DNA of 57,716 nucleotides from Paenibacillus sp. DMB5 (lineage in GTDB: Bacteria; Bacillota; Bacilli; Paenibacillales; Paenibacillaceae). Below are positions 1 to 8,699 of the stretch, in pieces (the first letter of the stretch is position 1; the number at the start of each line of letters is the position of its first letter). Below the pieces are notes generated by a model. The model was not told the DNA's origin. It did no database searches and worked only from the letters and a program-made list of their open reading frames with translations. The stretch is from NCBI RefSeq assembly GCF_001517085.1, contig NZ_LRAC01000090.1:1-57716 (forward strand). Reading direction: 5' to 3'. A program made the translations under genes and the position numbers.

Positions 1-71
1 ACGTTTTTCCAACTAAAAGACGTAACTATCGGAAAATGCCCAAACTAAATGGCAAAAATCCAACTAGTTGT
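1..71. repeat. Right half of a four-arm dispersed repeat, cut by the window edge
   Basis: Two reverse copies of the TTTAGTTGGAAAAA-type motif are visible at about 1-20 and 45-70. The 34-bp distance between the TTTTTCCAACTA core (4-15) and the TGGCAAAAATCCA core (50-62) equals the distance between the same two cores at 46885-46943. This stretch is therefore the right half of the same element, with its left half lying outside the window. Confidence 0.75.
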
Positions 72-76
72 ATTGA

Positions 77-207
77 ACCAGCACCAGCACCAGCACCAGC
101 AACCAGCACCAGCACCAGCACCCGCACCAGCACCAGCACCAGCACCAGCACCAGCATCAGAACCAGCATCAGCACCAGCACCAGAACGACACCGCCAGCA
201 CCAGAAA
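77..207. repeat. ACCAGC hexanucleotide array
   Basis: About twenty near-perfect tandem ACCAGC units with a few substitutions. The array is open in several frames (Ala-Pro or Thr-Ser dipeptide repeats), but no frame has a ribosome binding site or any sequence beyond the repeat. It is treated as noncoding and sits about 70 bp upstream of the lipoprotein gene, where copy number could vary by slippage. Confidence 0.8.
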
Positions 208-277
208 GCATCCAAGTAGTGACAGCAGCAGAGGGAAAGCATCTGCTCAATCTACATAGATACGTTGGAGGGGACTC

Positions 278-1063
278 ATGAAGCCTATTAAATGGTTATT
301 GATATCAGCGGCAGCTCTAGCTGCTCTAATGGTAACTTCCTGCAGCAGCGGATACTCCGAATCCGAAAAAAAGCAAAAGGCCTCCGAAATGAAAGAGTAC
401 CTGGAAGAGAAGTATTCTGAAGCTTTTATGATAGAAAATGTTGAGGAGCTGCGTTATCACCGGGTAGGCGCTCTTACAAGCGGAGAGGTTGCCGGAGTCC
501 AGGCGGTCGCTTACCCTGCCGGGAATCCGGAGACGGAGTTCAGGGTGGAGTATTGGGAGAAAGAAAATGTCATTGAAGACGGCTATATCAATCTGATCAT
601 GTCCGATAAGCTCGCTGAGCTGGTCCAACAAAAAGTTCAGTCAATCTGGAAGGCGCCGGCCAAGCTGGATGTCGTCTATTTTGAAGGACCGTTCGGCTCG
701 CTCCCGGACAGCAGCTATACACCCGGCTCGGAAGTGAAGGATTACCCGTATGCAGCAGGCATCAATGTATTCATGTCGCATGAAGGCGAACTGGATAAGC
801 AAGTACAGGCCGCGCGGATCAAGCAGCTGAATCAGGAGCTGAAGGAATATGGCATAGCGGATTTCCTCAGCGCTGTCTTTTTTATGAACAACGGGGACTT
901 TAGCAATATAGAGGCGACACTTCAGGATATAGACGAGAAGAAAGATAATGAGTATAACCTCTACAGCTTTTGCAGGCCTAAAGCGGATTGCTGGGTTTCC
1001 GGGGGGCAGGGGGACGAGACGGTAGAGGAACTGATCGGGGATTTTTCGCTTGGAAAAGAGTAA
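278..1063 (+). CDS. Lipoprotein of unknown function
   Basis: A 261-residue protein with a lipoprotein signal: Lys at positions 2 and 5, a hydrophobic stretch, and a lipobox ending at Cys22 (VTSC). It should be anchored to the outer face of the membrane. The mature part is charged, begins with a helix-rich segment (residues 28-60) and has no motif I recognise. The GGAGGGG ribosome site 8 bases before the ATG fixes the start. It is a single-gene unit closed by a hairpin terminator. The downstream ABC exporter has its own promoter, so no functional link is implied. Confidence 0.8.
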   Translation: MKPIKWLLISAAALAALMVTSCSSGYSESEKKQKASEMKEYLEEKYSEAFMIENVEELRYHRVGALTSGEVAGVQAVAYPAGNPETEFRVEYWEKENVIEDGYINLIMSDKLAELVQQKVQSIWKAPAKLDVVYFEGPFGSLPDSSYTPGSEVKDYPYAAGINVFMSHEGELDKQVQAARIKQLNQELKEYGIADFLSAVFFMNNGDFSNIEATLQDIDEKKDNEYNLYSFCRPKADCWVSGGQGDETVEELIGDFSLGKE

Positions 1064-1071
1064 TGTAGACG

Positions 1072-1110
1072 CGGCTGCTGTCTCCACCTGTGGAGGCGCA
1101 GCCTTTTTTG
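1072..1110 (+). terminator. Rho-independent terminator after the lipoprotein gene
   Basis: GGCTGC pairs with GCAGCC around an inner CTCCAC/GTGGAG stem and is followed by TTTTTT. Confidence 0.8.
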
Positions 1111-1119
1111 TCATCTTGA

Positions 1120-1158
1120 TTGACAATTCACAGCAATGTGTATACATTTGTATACAAT
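1120..1158 (+). promoter_or_regulatory. Promoter with double TGTATACA site, ABC exporter operon
   Basis: A TTGACA box at 1120-1125 is followed by TATACA at 1141-1146, a short 15-bp spacing. Two palindromic TGTATACA octamers (1139-1146 and 1149-1156) lie 10 bp, one helical turn, apart and cover the -10 region. That is the layout of an operator for a dimeric repressor. The repressor is not identified; the adjacent 100-residue protein is one candidate. Confidence 0.55.
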
Positions 1159-1195
1159 AGTGTTGTTAATGAATCGTAAAAGGAGTGGCCAAAGA

Positions 1196-1498
1196 ATGAA
1201 AGAACAGTGGGAACACGGCGGGCATGGTGACCGGGGCTGTGAAGGCCGGCATAAAGGCAGGCATCATTACGGAGCCAAGACGTTCCGCCGCGGGCGGGCG
1301 CTGGAGTTTTTGAATGTGCTTGAGGTAAAAAGGGCAACGCTGAAGCAGCAGGTGGAAGCGCCGGAGTACCAGGAGATCAAGCCGGTGCTGCTCGGTGAGC
1401 TTAAGGCGGTCGAAATGGTGATTGACGAGTATACCCGGCATTTTGAGCTGCGCCGCAAGGAAGCGGATGAGCCTCAGACGCCAGAAGGGGATCAATGA
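1196..1498 (+). CDS. Small His-rich protein, first gene of the ABC exporter operon
   Basis: A 100-residue soluble protein. The first ~25 residues are rich in His, Gly and Arg, and the rest (about 30-90) looks all-helical, with an RRGRALEFLNVLE stretch and a long amphipathic segment. I do not recognise the family. Small helical regulators (PadR- or MarR-like) often precede heterodimeric drug exporters, and this position fits such a role, but no clear winged-helix motif is visible. The ATG at 1196 follows AGGAGTGG; an upstream in-frame ATG lacks a ribosome site. The stop overlaps the next start in an ATGA, so translation is coupled to the exporter. Confidence 0.65.
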   Translation: MKEQWEHGGHGDRGCEGRHKGRHHYGAKTFRRGRALEFLNVLEVKRATLKQQVEAPEYQEIKPVLLGELKAVEMVIDEYTRHFELRRKEADEPQTPEGDQ

Positions 1499-3264
1499 TG
1501 TGGGAATTGAGACGTTATTTGAAGCCGTATGTAAAATTTATGATTCTGGCTCCGCTGTTCATGATGATGGAGGTCTTTTTTGATCTGCTTCAGCCTACGC
1601 TGGCTGCACATATCGTTGATAACGGCATTGTGAGCCGCAACTTTAGCGTTATTGAGCAGACCGGTTTTCTGATGCTGGGCGTTGCTCTGCTGGGGCTGGC
1701 TACCGGCGTACTGTGCAACTTTTTTGCCAGCCGGGCCTCGCAGAATTTTGGCGCCGATATCCGTGAAGCGCTGTTCACGAAGGTGCAGACCTTTTCCTTT
1801 GAAAATGTCGATGCCTTCAAGTCCGGCTCGCTGATGACCCGGATGACCAGCGATGTCGTGCAGGTGCAGAATCTGGTGCAGATGGGCTTGCAGGGTCTCG
1901 TCCGCTCCCCCAGCCTGCTGATCGGCAGTGTGGTTATGGCGCTGATTATCAACCGTCAGCTCGGGCTTATTCTGCTGGGCACGCTGATTGTCCTGATTGC
2001 TGTAGTCGCGCTGCTGATCCGTTTTTCTACTCCGATCTTCTCGGCGGTGCAGGGGAAGCTGGATGCCGTTAATACACGGATTCAGGAAAATCTGGCGGGG
2101 ATCCGGGTCGTCAAAGCTTTTGTACGCGCCGGCTATGAAACAGGGCGGTTCCGCGAGGTCAACGGAGAGTATACCCGGGTATCGATCCGGGCGGCCCGCT
2201 TTATTGCACTGAATTCGCCGATCGTCACGCTGATTATGAACGCCTGCCTTGTAACCGTGCTGCTATATGGCGGGAACCAGGTATCGTTCGGCTCGGTGAA
2301 GGCAGGCGATCTGGTCGCTTTTGTCAACTATGTAGTCCAGGTATTATCGTCCCTGCTCATGGTCAGCAGTCTGCTGATGAATGTATCACAGGCCAAGGTG
2401 TCCGCTGACCGGATCCAGGAGGTGCTTGCTGCGCAGCCGCATATCCGGGATGCTGAAGCAAAAAGCGGATTGTCTCTGCCGGGCCGCAAGGTCAAGCTGG
2501 AGAATGTATCGTTCTCCTATAACGGCTCTTCCGATCCGAAGGATCTGGTACTGCAAGGGATCAATATCGAAGCTGAGCGCGGCGAGACCGTGGCCATAAT
2601 CGGGGCAACCGGCTCCGGCAAAACCACGCTCGTCCAGCTGATTCCCCGGCTGTATGACGTTACGTCAGGTTCCATTCAGCTGGACGGACAGGATATCCGT
2701 GAGCTTCCGCTGCTGGAGCTGCGTCGGCGGATCGGGATGATCCTGCAGGAATCCTTCCTGTTCACCGGCACGATCCGCGACAATATCGCCTTCGGCAAGC
2801 CCGGTGCAGCCCAGGCCGAAGTGGAAGCTGCGGCACGAATCGCCCAGGCGCATGATTTTATCAGCAGGCTGCCGGAAGGCTATGATACGAAGCTCGGACA
2901 GAAGGGGGTCAATCTGTCCGGCGGGCAAAAGCAGCGGCTGTCCATTGCCCGGGCGCTGCTCGTTAAGCCGCCGGTGCTGATCATGGATGACAGCATGAGC
3001 GCCCTGGATGCCCGGACGGAGCGGCAGCTGCGGGATGCGCTGAAGGATATTACGGCAGAGGCCGTGACCTTCCTGATCGCCCAGAAAATATCGTCCGTCA
3101 CGGAAGCGGACACGATCATCGTACTCGATGACGGGGAGATCGCAGGCAGCGGCTCCCATGAGGAATTATTGCAGAACTGCAAGGTATATCAGGAGATTTA
3201 CCGGTCGCAGTTCGGCTCAGAGGAGGTGCCTTATGTCAGCGAACCCGCCGTCCAGTCCGTCTAA
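1495..3264 (+). CDS. ABC exporter half-transporter with degenerate ATP site
   Basis: A 589-residue half-transporter of the BmrC/LmrC/TM287 type. It has six membrane segments (residues ~15-310) followed by a nucleotide-binding domain with Walker A GATGSGKT (370-377), signature LSGGQ (~475) and Walker B VLIMDD (493-498). The catalytic Glu after Walker B is Asp498, and the H-loop His is Gln (IAQKISS instead of IAHRLST). These two changes mark the non-hydrolysing site of heterodimeric exporters. The partner is encoded by the next gene, which overlaps by 32 bp. Substrates are probably drugs or lipid-like amphiphiles; nothing in the sequence decides this. Confidence 0.9.
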   Translation: MMWELRRYLKPYVKFMILAPLFMMMEVFFDLLQPTLAAHIVDNGIVSRNFSVIEQTGFLMLGVALLGLATGVLCNFFASRASQNFGADIREALFTKVQTFSFENVDAFKSGSLMTRMTSDVVQVQNLVQMGLQGLVRSPSLLIGSVVMALIINRQLGLILLGTLIVLIAVVALLIRFSTPIFSAVQGKLDAVNTRIQENLAGIRVVKAFVRAGYETGRFREVNGEYTRVSIRAARFIALNSPIVTLIMNACLVTVLLYGGNQVSFGSVKAGDLVAFVNYVVQVLSSLLMVSSLLMNVSQAKVSADRIQEVLAAQPHIRDAEAKSGLSLPGRKVKLENVSFSYNGSSDPKDLVLQGINIEAERGETVAIIGATGSGKTTLVQLIPRLYDVTSGSIQLDGQDIRELPLLELRRRIGMILQESFLFTGTIRDNIAFGKPGAAQAEVEAAARIAQAHDFISRLPEGYDTKLGQKGVNLSGGQKQRLSIARALLVKPPVLIMDDSMSALDARTERQLRDALKDITAEAVTFLIAQKISSVTEADTIIVLDDGEIAGSGSHEELLQNCKVYQEIYRSQFGSEEVPYVSEPAVQSV

Positions 3265-5095
3265 CCAGGGCAAAATACCGCAAAAATTCGACCAGATGGG
3301 CTTCCGCCAGGGTCCGGGACATATGCACGGAGGCGTACCCAAAATAAGATCTAAGGATACCTTAGGCACACTCCGGCGGATATGGGGCTACCTGAAGCAG
3401 GAGAGCCGGGCGCTCACCTGGGTTATTATGAGTACCGTACTGATTACTGCTCTTTCGCTTGCGGGTCCCTATCTGATCGGCAAGCTGTTCGATAACTATA
3501 TCGTGCCCGGCCGGTTTGAAGGAATGTTCCGCATGGGCATGATCCTTCTGGGCGTATATGCCCTGAGCGCGTTCTTCACCTGGGTTCAGCAATATACGGC
3601 CTCGAGCCTGTCCCAGAACACGGTCCGCAATATGCGGCAGGATCTGTTCGAGCAGTATCAGCGGCTGCCGGTATCGTTCTTCGACCAGCGCACCCACGGC
3701 GAGCTGATGAGCCGGGCCGTCAACGATATTGCCAACGTCTCCAATACGCTGAATCAGACCGTTGTCCAGCTGATTGCCAGCGTGCTGATGCTGGCCGGCT
3801 GTCTGGTTATGATGCTCAGTCTGAGCGTGTGGATGACGCTGATTACCATTCTGACCGTCCCGCTTATTACGTTTATTGTTAAAAAAATCTCCGTCCATAC
3901 CCGCCGCTACTTCTCGGAGCAGCAGCAGCATCTCGGAGAGGTGAACGGCTTCGTCCAGGAGAATATCTCCGGCCTGAAGGTCGTCAAGGTGTTCGGCCGT
4001 GAGGAGGAGGCGGTCCGCGAATTCCGGCAGATCAATGAACGGCTGCGGGCCGTCGGAGTGAAGGCGCAGACCCTCTCCGGCTCCATGGGCCCGATGATGA
4101 ACGCTATGCGCAACCTGACCTTCCTTGTTATCGCGGTGTCGGGCGGTATTTTTGCTTACCATGAAATGATCACGATCGGTATTATTGTCAGCTTCCTCAA
4201 TTATTCCAACCAGTTCAGCCAGCCGCTGAACCAGCTCGCCAACCAGTACAATCTGTTCCAGTCGGCGGTTGCCGGGGCAGAGCGCGTGTTTGAGGTGCTG
4301 GACCTGGAGCCGGAAATGGCCCGGGAGCAGGAAGACACAGCAACCCGGCGTATCAGGGGAGAGGTGGTATTCGAGCAGGTGGGCTTCAGTTACAAGCCTG
4401 AGGTACCGGTGCTGAAAAACCTTTCCCTGCACGCCGAGCCCGGCCAGATGCTGGCGCTGGTTGGCCCGACCGGAGCAGGCAAAACAACCATTATCAATCT
4501 GCTGACCCGCTTCTATAAAATCCAGTCCGGCCGGATTCTGATAGACGGTGAGAATATCAGTGATCTGGATAACCCAACCCTCCGGTCACAGATCGGTCTT
4601 GTGCTGCAGGATGCCTATGTCTTCTCGGGGACGATCCGGGACAACATCCGCTACGGCCGGATGGAAGCTACGGATCAGGAGGTAGAGGAAGCTGCCAGGC
4701 TCGCAAATGCCGATGTCTTCATCCGGAAGCTGCCCGCCGGCTACGATACGTATCTGAACGCCGAAGGCGGCAACCTGAGCCAGGGGCAGCGGCAGCTGCT
4801 GACCATTGCCCGTGCCGTGCTGTCCAATCCGTCCATCCTGATACTGGATGAGGCGACCAGCAACGTGGATACGCGCACAGAGCTGCATATCCAGGAGGCG
4901 ATGCGGAAGCTGATGCAGGGCCGGACCAGCTTTGTCATTGCCCACCGGCTGAGCACGATCCGTGAGGCCGACGCCATTCTGGTGATCCAGGACGGACGGA
5001 TCAGCGAGCGCGGAACCCATGAGGAGCTGATGGACCGCCGGGGCTTTTATTATGAGATGTACCAGAACCAGTTTGTGTCGGGGACGGCAAGCTAA
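3233..5095 (+). CDS. ABC exporter half-transporter with canonical ATP site
   Basis: A 620-residue partner of the preceding half-transporter (BmrD/LmrD/TM288 type). It starts with a ~40-residue Gly/Pro/His-rich tail, then six membrane segments and a nucleotide-binding domain with Walker A GPTGAGKT (411-418), signature LSQGQ, Walker B ILILDE (535-540) with the catalytic Glu, and an intact IAHRLST H-loop. Hydrolysis should occur at the site using this Walker motif and the other subunit's LSGGQ. The ATG at 3233 has a strong AGGAGGTG site and lies inside the end of the upstream gene. Upstream in-frame starts have no ribosome site. Confidence 0.9.
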   Translation: MSANPPSSPSNQGKIPQKFDQMGFRQGPGHMHGGVPKIRSKDTLGTLRRIWGYLKQESRALTWVIMSTVLITALSLAGPYLIGKLFDNYIVPGRFEGMFRMGMILLGVYALSAFFTWVQQYTASSLSQNTVRNMRQDLFEQYQRLPVSFFDQRTHGELMSRAVNDIANVSNTLNQTVVQLIASVLMLAGCLVMMLSLSVWMTLITILTVPLITFIVKKISVHTRRYFSEQQQHLGEVNGFVQENISGLKVVKVFGREEEAVREFRQINERLRAVGVKAQTLSGSMGPMMNAMRNLTFLVIAVSGGIFAYHEMITIGIIVSFLNYSNQFSQPLNQLANQYNLFQSAVAGAERVFEVLDLEPEMAREQEDTATRRIRGEVVFEQVGFSYKPEVPVLKNLSLHAEPGQMLALVGPTGAGKTTIINLLTRFYKIQSGRILIDGENISDLDNPTLRSQIGLVLQDAYVFSGTIRDNIRYGRMEATDQEVEEAARLANADVFIRKLPAGYDTYLNAEGGNLSQGQRQLLTIARAVLSNPSILILDEATSNVDTRTELHIQEAMRKLMQGRTSFVIAHRLSTIREADAILVIQDGRISERGTHEELMDRRGFYYEMYQNQFVSGTAS

Positions 5096-5110
5096 AGACG
5101 GCTCTATAGT

Positions 5111-5152
5111 GAGCAGCCATTCTTCTTCAGGGAGGAGGGGCTGCTCTTTTTC
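5111..5152 (+). terminator. Terminator of the ABC exporter operon
   Basis: GAGCAGCC pairs with GGCTGCTC and is followed by TTTTTC. Confidence 0.8.
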
Positions 5153-5279
5153 TAAATAAAATCTTAGCTCAACCGGCATAGTAAAATAACAAGATTTCTG
5201 GTAATTTTGCAGGTCGTTACAGACCGCAGCTAATTAATGTGCTTATACATAAATAAATTGTAGTACACTAGAATTGCTA

Positions 5280-5294
5280 TACAAGCGCTTACAA
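5280..5294. promoter_or_regulatory. cre-like site before two-component system 1
   Basis: Read on the minus strand, TTGTAAGCGCTTGTA matches the catabolite-responsive consensus WTGNAANCGNWNNCW at 14 of 15 positions. It lies about 40 bp upstream of the response regulator start. CcpA control would suit a sugar-uptake regulator; binding is inferred. Confidence 0.45.
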
Positions 5295-5332
5295 GATTCA
5301 CTTGAAATTCTCGGGTTAAGGAGCACATTCCG

Positions 5333-6847
5333 ATGCGGATGCTAATTGCAGATGATGATGATTATACAAGAGAAGGCCTGATGGATGCGGTGGAATGGAG
5401 CCAGTACGGCATTGAGGAGATTATCGAAGCCAGAGACGGGGCACAGGCGCTGCGGCTGGCTGCACAGCATAAGCCGGAAATCGTGCTGACGGATATCCGG
5501 ATGCCGAAGCTGAACGGAATTGCTTTTGCCGAAAAGCTGGGGGAGCAGTGTCCGGATTGCAAGCTGCTGTTCATGAGCGGGTATCTGGATGTGGAATATC
5601 TGAAAAGCGCCATCCGGCTGGCCGCAGTCGATTATATAGAGAAGCCGGTCAAAATTCCTGACCTGAAGGAGGCCATCGCAAAAACAGTCGAGTCCGTGCA
5701 GAAGAGCAGGCGGCTGACCGATGAGCTTAGCATCAAAAAGAACCTGCAGCAGCAAAAGCTGGCACAGCTGCTGATTGAAGGGACAGCCGGCCGCGAAGCG
5801 GTTCAGAAGCAATGTGAGGAGGCCGGATTTCCGGTGAACGCCGGATATGTATGTGTGATTGTGTCTAGTGGCGGGCAGGCTGGCGGTGAGCCGGAGCTGC
5901 TGGAGGAGCTGCATGCCTTCTGGCACAGGCAGGGGGTGCAGGCCGTCGGTAATGTTACCGGCAGAGGAGAGCTTGGATTCGTGCTTCCGCTGAACCGGGT
6001 GAAGCTGGAGCGGGTCCATGCGCTGGCGAAGCAGCTGCTTGTAAGCCATAATAGCCTCCGTATTGCAACAGGCAGCAAGGTGCTGGATATGTTTGAGGTA
6101 AGCCAGAGCTATGTCGATGCCCATACAGCGCTGAACTGCTTTTTCTATGAGCCGGAGTCCCGTTTCAGTCTGTATTCGGAACCTGCGGTTATATCAGCCG
6201 GGATCAGCCCGCAGCTGTTTGTGGACTTCTATATGCTGATGAAAAGCCAGCCGCGCGAGCTGACCGGATGGATTGAAGCGCTATGTGACCGTCTGATGTC
6301 GGAGGACCGTCCTCCGCGTGAGCAGGTCTATTCGTTATTCTCCTCTATGGGGAAGGCGATGCTGCAGGAGAAAGGGGCGCTGCTTGCCGGGCTGGACGGG
6401 ATCTATGAGATGAAGGATATTGACACCCGGTTATCTGCGTTCTATACGTTAATAGAGCTTAAGGAGTATATATTGACCATCTGTAGCAGCTATTGTGCCG
6501 AAAAAGCCAAGGAAGCCGAGTACTCGCATACGGTAATCAGCGTGATGGATTATGTAGCTGCCCATGTGAGCAAGGCGGAGCTGGATCTGCCGGAAATCGG
6601 ACAGCATATGTTTATGTCCTCCGCTCATCTGAATGTGCTGTTCAAGCAGGAGACAGGGATGACGATTACCCAATATATCAGGGATTACCGGATTGAGCTG
6701 GCCAAGAAGCTGATCATGAATGAGCATTATAAAATGAACGCAATTTCCGAGCTGTGCGGCTTTGCCAGCCCGAGCTATTTTGCCAAGGTATTCAGGCTCT
6801 GTACCTCCGTCACGCCGGTTGAATACAGGAAGCTCAAGCTGCGATGA
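5333..6847 (+). CDS. Response regulator, receiver plus AraC-type DNA-binding domain
   Basis: A 504-residue YesN-type regulator. The receiver domain (~1-120) has the acidic cluster D7-D10, phospho-acceptor D54 (LTDIRMP) and a conserved Lys in EKPVK. A ~270-residue middle region is typical of the family. The C-terminal ~100 residues hold two AraC helix-turn-helices (AELDLPEIGQHMFMSSAHLNVLF... and the SELCGFASPSYFAKVF region). The next gene overlaps by 4 bp and encodes its kinase. By analogy with similar pairs it should activate a carbohydrate ABC transporter, most likely 12412-16014, now separated from it by the minus-strand insert. Start: ATG 9 bases after AAGGAG. Confidence 0.9.
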   Translation: MRMLIADDDDYTREGLMDAVEWSQYGIEEIIEARDGAQALRLAAQHKPEIVLTDIRMPKLNGIAFAEKLGEQCPDCKLLFMSGYLDVEYLKSAIRLAAVDYIEKPVKIPDLKEAIAKTVESVQKSRRLTDELSIKKNLQQQKLAQLLIEGTAGREAVQKQCEEAGFPVNAGYVCVIVSSGGQAGGEPELLEELHAFWHRQGVQAVGNVTGRGELGFVLPLNRVKLERVHALAKQLLVSHNSLRIATGSKVLDMFEVSQSYVDAHTALNCFFYEPESRFSLYSEPAVISAGISPQLFVDFYMLMKSQPRELTGWIEALCDRLMSEDRPPREQVYSLFSSMGKAMLQEKGALLAGLDGIYEMKDIDTRLSAFYTLIELKEYILTICSSYCAEKAKEAEYSHTVISVMDYVAAHVSKAELDLPEIGQHMFMSSAHLNVLFKQETGMTITQYIRDYRIELAKKLIMNEHYKMNAISELCGFASPSYFAKVFRLCTSVTPVEYRKLKLR

Positions 6848-8589
6848 GGATCACTGTGCCGTTCCGCAATCTGTCCATCCGCAAAAAGCTGATCCTGCTG
6901 TTCATCATGGTCGGGATTATCCCGCTGATCATTACCTTTTTTGTATCCCAGCATGAAATCCGCAAATACGCGCTGGACCGGCAGAGCTATGCCAACAATC
7001 AGACGTATGAGCAGACCCTGTCCGTGCTGACCAGCCGGATGTCGCATATTGAAGAGATATCCTCCATGATTGTGATCAATAAAAAGATTACGTCCATCTT
7101 CTCGCTGAAGCCCGAGAGGCTTGAAATCTGGCAGCAGCTCTCGATGTTCGAGGAAATTACCTCCTATACACAAATTTTGGAGTCGGACTCGCAGTTCAGC
7201 AATATTATGTATTTTATCAACGACGGATTCGTAACCGCCGGCAAAACCTCGCTGTACCGGCCGCTCAACCAGGTTCAGGGACAAAAGTGGACCGAGTCCT
7301 TTCTGGCTGCGAAGGGAAAGTCTACTTGGCTGATCTTCGAGGACAAATTCAACTTTTTGACCCCGAAGAAGTACCTGACGCTGGGCCGGGCGTTGTGGAA
7401 TGAGAATGATTATATGGAATCCGTCGGTTTCGTGATGATCAACATTGACCTGGAGGAGATCACCGGAGCACTGCGGCAGTCGGTTCCCGGGCAGCTGGTC
7501 TACGTGGAAACGGCAGACGGGGAGCTTGTTGCCAGCAGCGGGACTGAGGAAGAGCTCGCGAAGATGCGCCTGCCGGGCAAGCTGAACAGCGGCCCAAGCT
7601 ATTCAGAGATTCATCTGGAGAGCGGGACTTACCTGGCCCGCGGCAACCAGATTGATTCGACCGGCCTGTACCTGATATCGGTGATTCCGTCCAGTGCCGC
7701 CATGTCGATTATCCAGAAGATCCGTGTCCAGATGCTGGGCATCTATGCCGTGATCGGGCTGCTGATCTTTGTGTTTATTTTCCCGATTACAAGGTCGATT
7801 ACACAGCGTATCTTCCTGCTGATGAACAAGATGAGCCAGGTGCGGCAGGGGAGGCTGAACACGCTGGACCTGGAGCCGCGCACGGATGAGCTGGGCCATC
7901 TTATCTCCAGTTACAACTATATGATCAACAGTGTGCAGGAGCTGATGGAGGAGCAGTTCAGGCTGGGGCAGGAGAAGAAGGGGGCAGAGCTGAAGGCGCT
8001 GCAGTCCCAGATCAATCCGCATTTTCTGTATAACACGCTGGATATGGTGAACTGGATGGCCCAGAAGGATGAGGTGGACAATATCCAGCGGGTAATTCAC
8101 GCCCTGTCGGATTATTACAAACTTGTGCTGAATAAAGGCAAGGATTTTGTGAGCGTGGGTGACGAGGTCAGGCTGTGCAGCATCTATATGGACATCCAGA
8201 AGAACCGGTACAAAGACAGGATTAAGCTTGAGATCAGTGTAGAGGACGACGCGCTAAGCTGCATGCTGCCCAAGATTACCCTGCAGCCGCTGGTGGAAAA
8301 TGCGATTGTGCACGGCATTATGGAAACGGAGGAGCGCAGGGGGACGATCCGGATTACAGGGCGGATTGAACAGGACAGGCTGCGGATTACCGTTGAAGAC
8401 GACGGGGCCGGCCTAAGCGAACGGGAGGAGCGGCATTCGGGCTACCAGGGAAGCGGGTACGGGGTTGAGAATATCAGCAAGCGCCTTAGCCTGTTTTTTG
8501 GCGGTGAAGCCCGGGAGATAACGTTCATAAGTGCAGCGGGCAAAGGGACCAGTGTAATAATTGACGTTCCCGTTATGCGAGCTCTGTGA
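6844..8589 (+). CDS. YesM/LytS-type sensor histidine kinase
   Basis: A 581-residue membrane sensor. It has a transmembrane segment at ~15-37, an extracellular sensor region to ~295, a second segment at ~297-320 and a HAMP-like linker. The His_kinase domain carries phospho-acceptor H393 in the motif QSQINPHFLYNTLD, and the C-terminal HATPase_c domain has a VENAIVHG N-box and GYGVENISKRL G-box. It phosphorylates the response regulator encoded immediately upstream (ATGA overlap). The ligand is unknown; YesM-type kinases usually report on extracellular sugars or on a loaded transporter. No glycan enzyme is directly adjacent. Confidence 0.9.
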   Translation: MRITVPFRNLSIRKKLILLFIMVGIIPLIITFFVSQHEIRKYALDRQSYANNQTYEQTLSVLTSRMSHIEEISSMIVINKKITSIFSLKPERLEIWQQLSMFEEITSYTQILESDSQFSNIMYFINDGFVTAGKTSLYRPLNQVQGQKWTESFLAAKGKSTWLIFEDKFNFLTPKKYLTLGRALWNENDYMESVGFVMINIDLEEITGALRQSVPGQLVYVETADGELVASSGTEEELAKMRLPGKLNSGPSYSEIHLESGTYLARGNQIDSTGLYLISVIPSSAAMSIIQKIRVQMLGIYAVIGLLIFVFIFPITRSITQRIFLLMNKMSQVRQGRLNTLDLEPRTDELGHLISSYNYMINSVQELMEEQFRLGQEKKGAELKALQSQINPHFLYNTLDMVNWMAQKDEVDNIQRVIHALSDYYKLVLNKGKDFVSVGDEVRLCSIYMDIQKNRYKDRIKLEISVEDDALSCMLPKITLQPLVENAIVHGIMETEERRGTIRITGRIEQDRLRITVEDDGAGLSEREERHSGYQGSGYGVENISKRLSLFFGGEAREITFISAAGKGTSVIIDVPVMRAL

Positions 8590-8620
8590 AATAGAGTAGT
8601 AGAGTTATCAATTTAACGAA

Positions 8621-8670
8621 GCAGCGGCATCTCAAGACTCAGTGACAAAATCTTAGGCTGCCGCTGTTGT
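8621..8670. terminator. Possible terminator between kinase 1 and the minus-strand genes
   Basis: CAGCGGCA (8622-8629) pairs with TGCCGCTG (8659-8666) around a 29-base loop with further weak pairing. The T-tract is poor (TTGTTGTTG), so the call is tentative. Confidence 0.4.
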
Positions 8671-8699
8671 TGTTCAACTAACTCCTGTTAATCAGTTTC

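Noticed and set aside
36..281. Open frame of Ala-Pro/Thr-Ser repeats at the left end
   Set aside because: It is open only because of the hexamer array, lacks a ribosome site, and overlaps the start of the lipoprotein gene.
3362..4432. Long minus-strand open frame of 356 codons
   Set aside because: It is antisense to the conserved second ABC exporter gene and its product resembles no protein.
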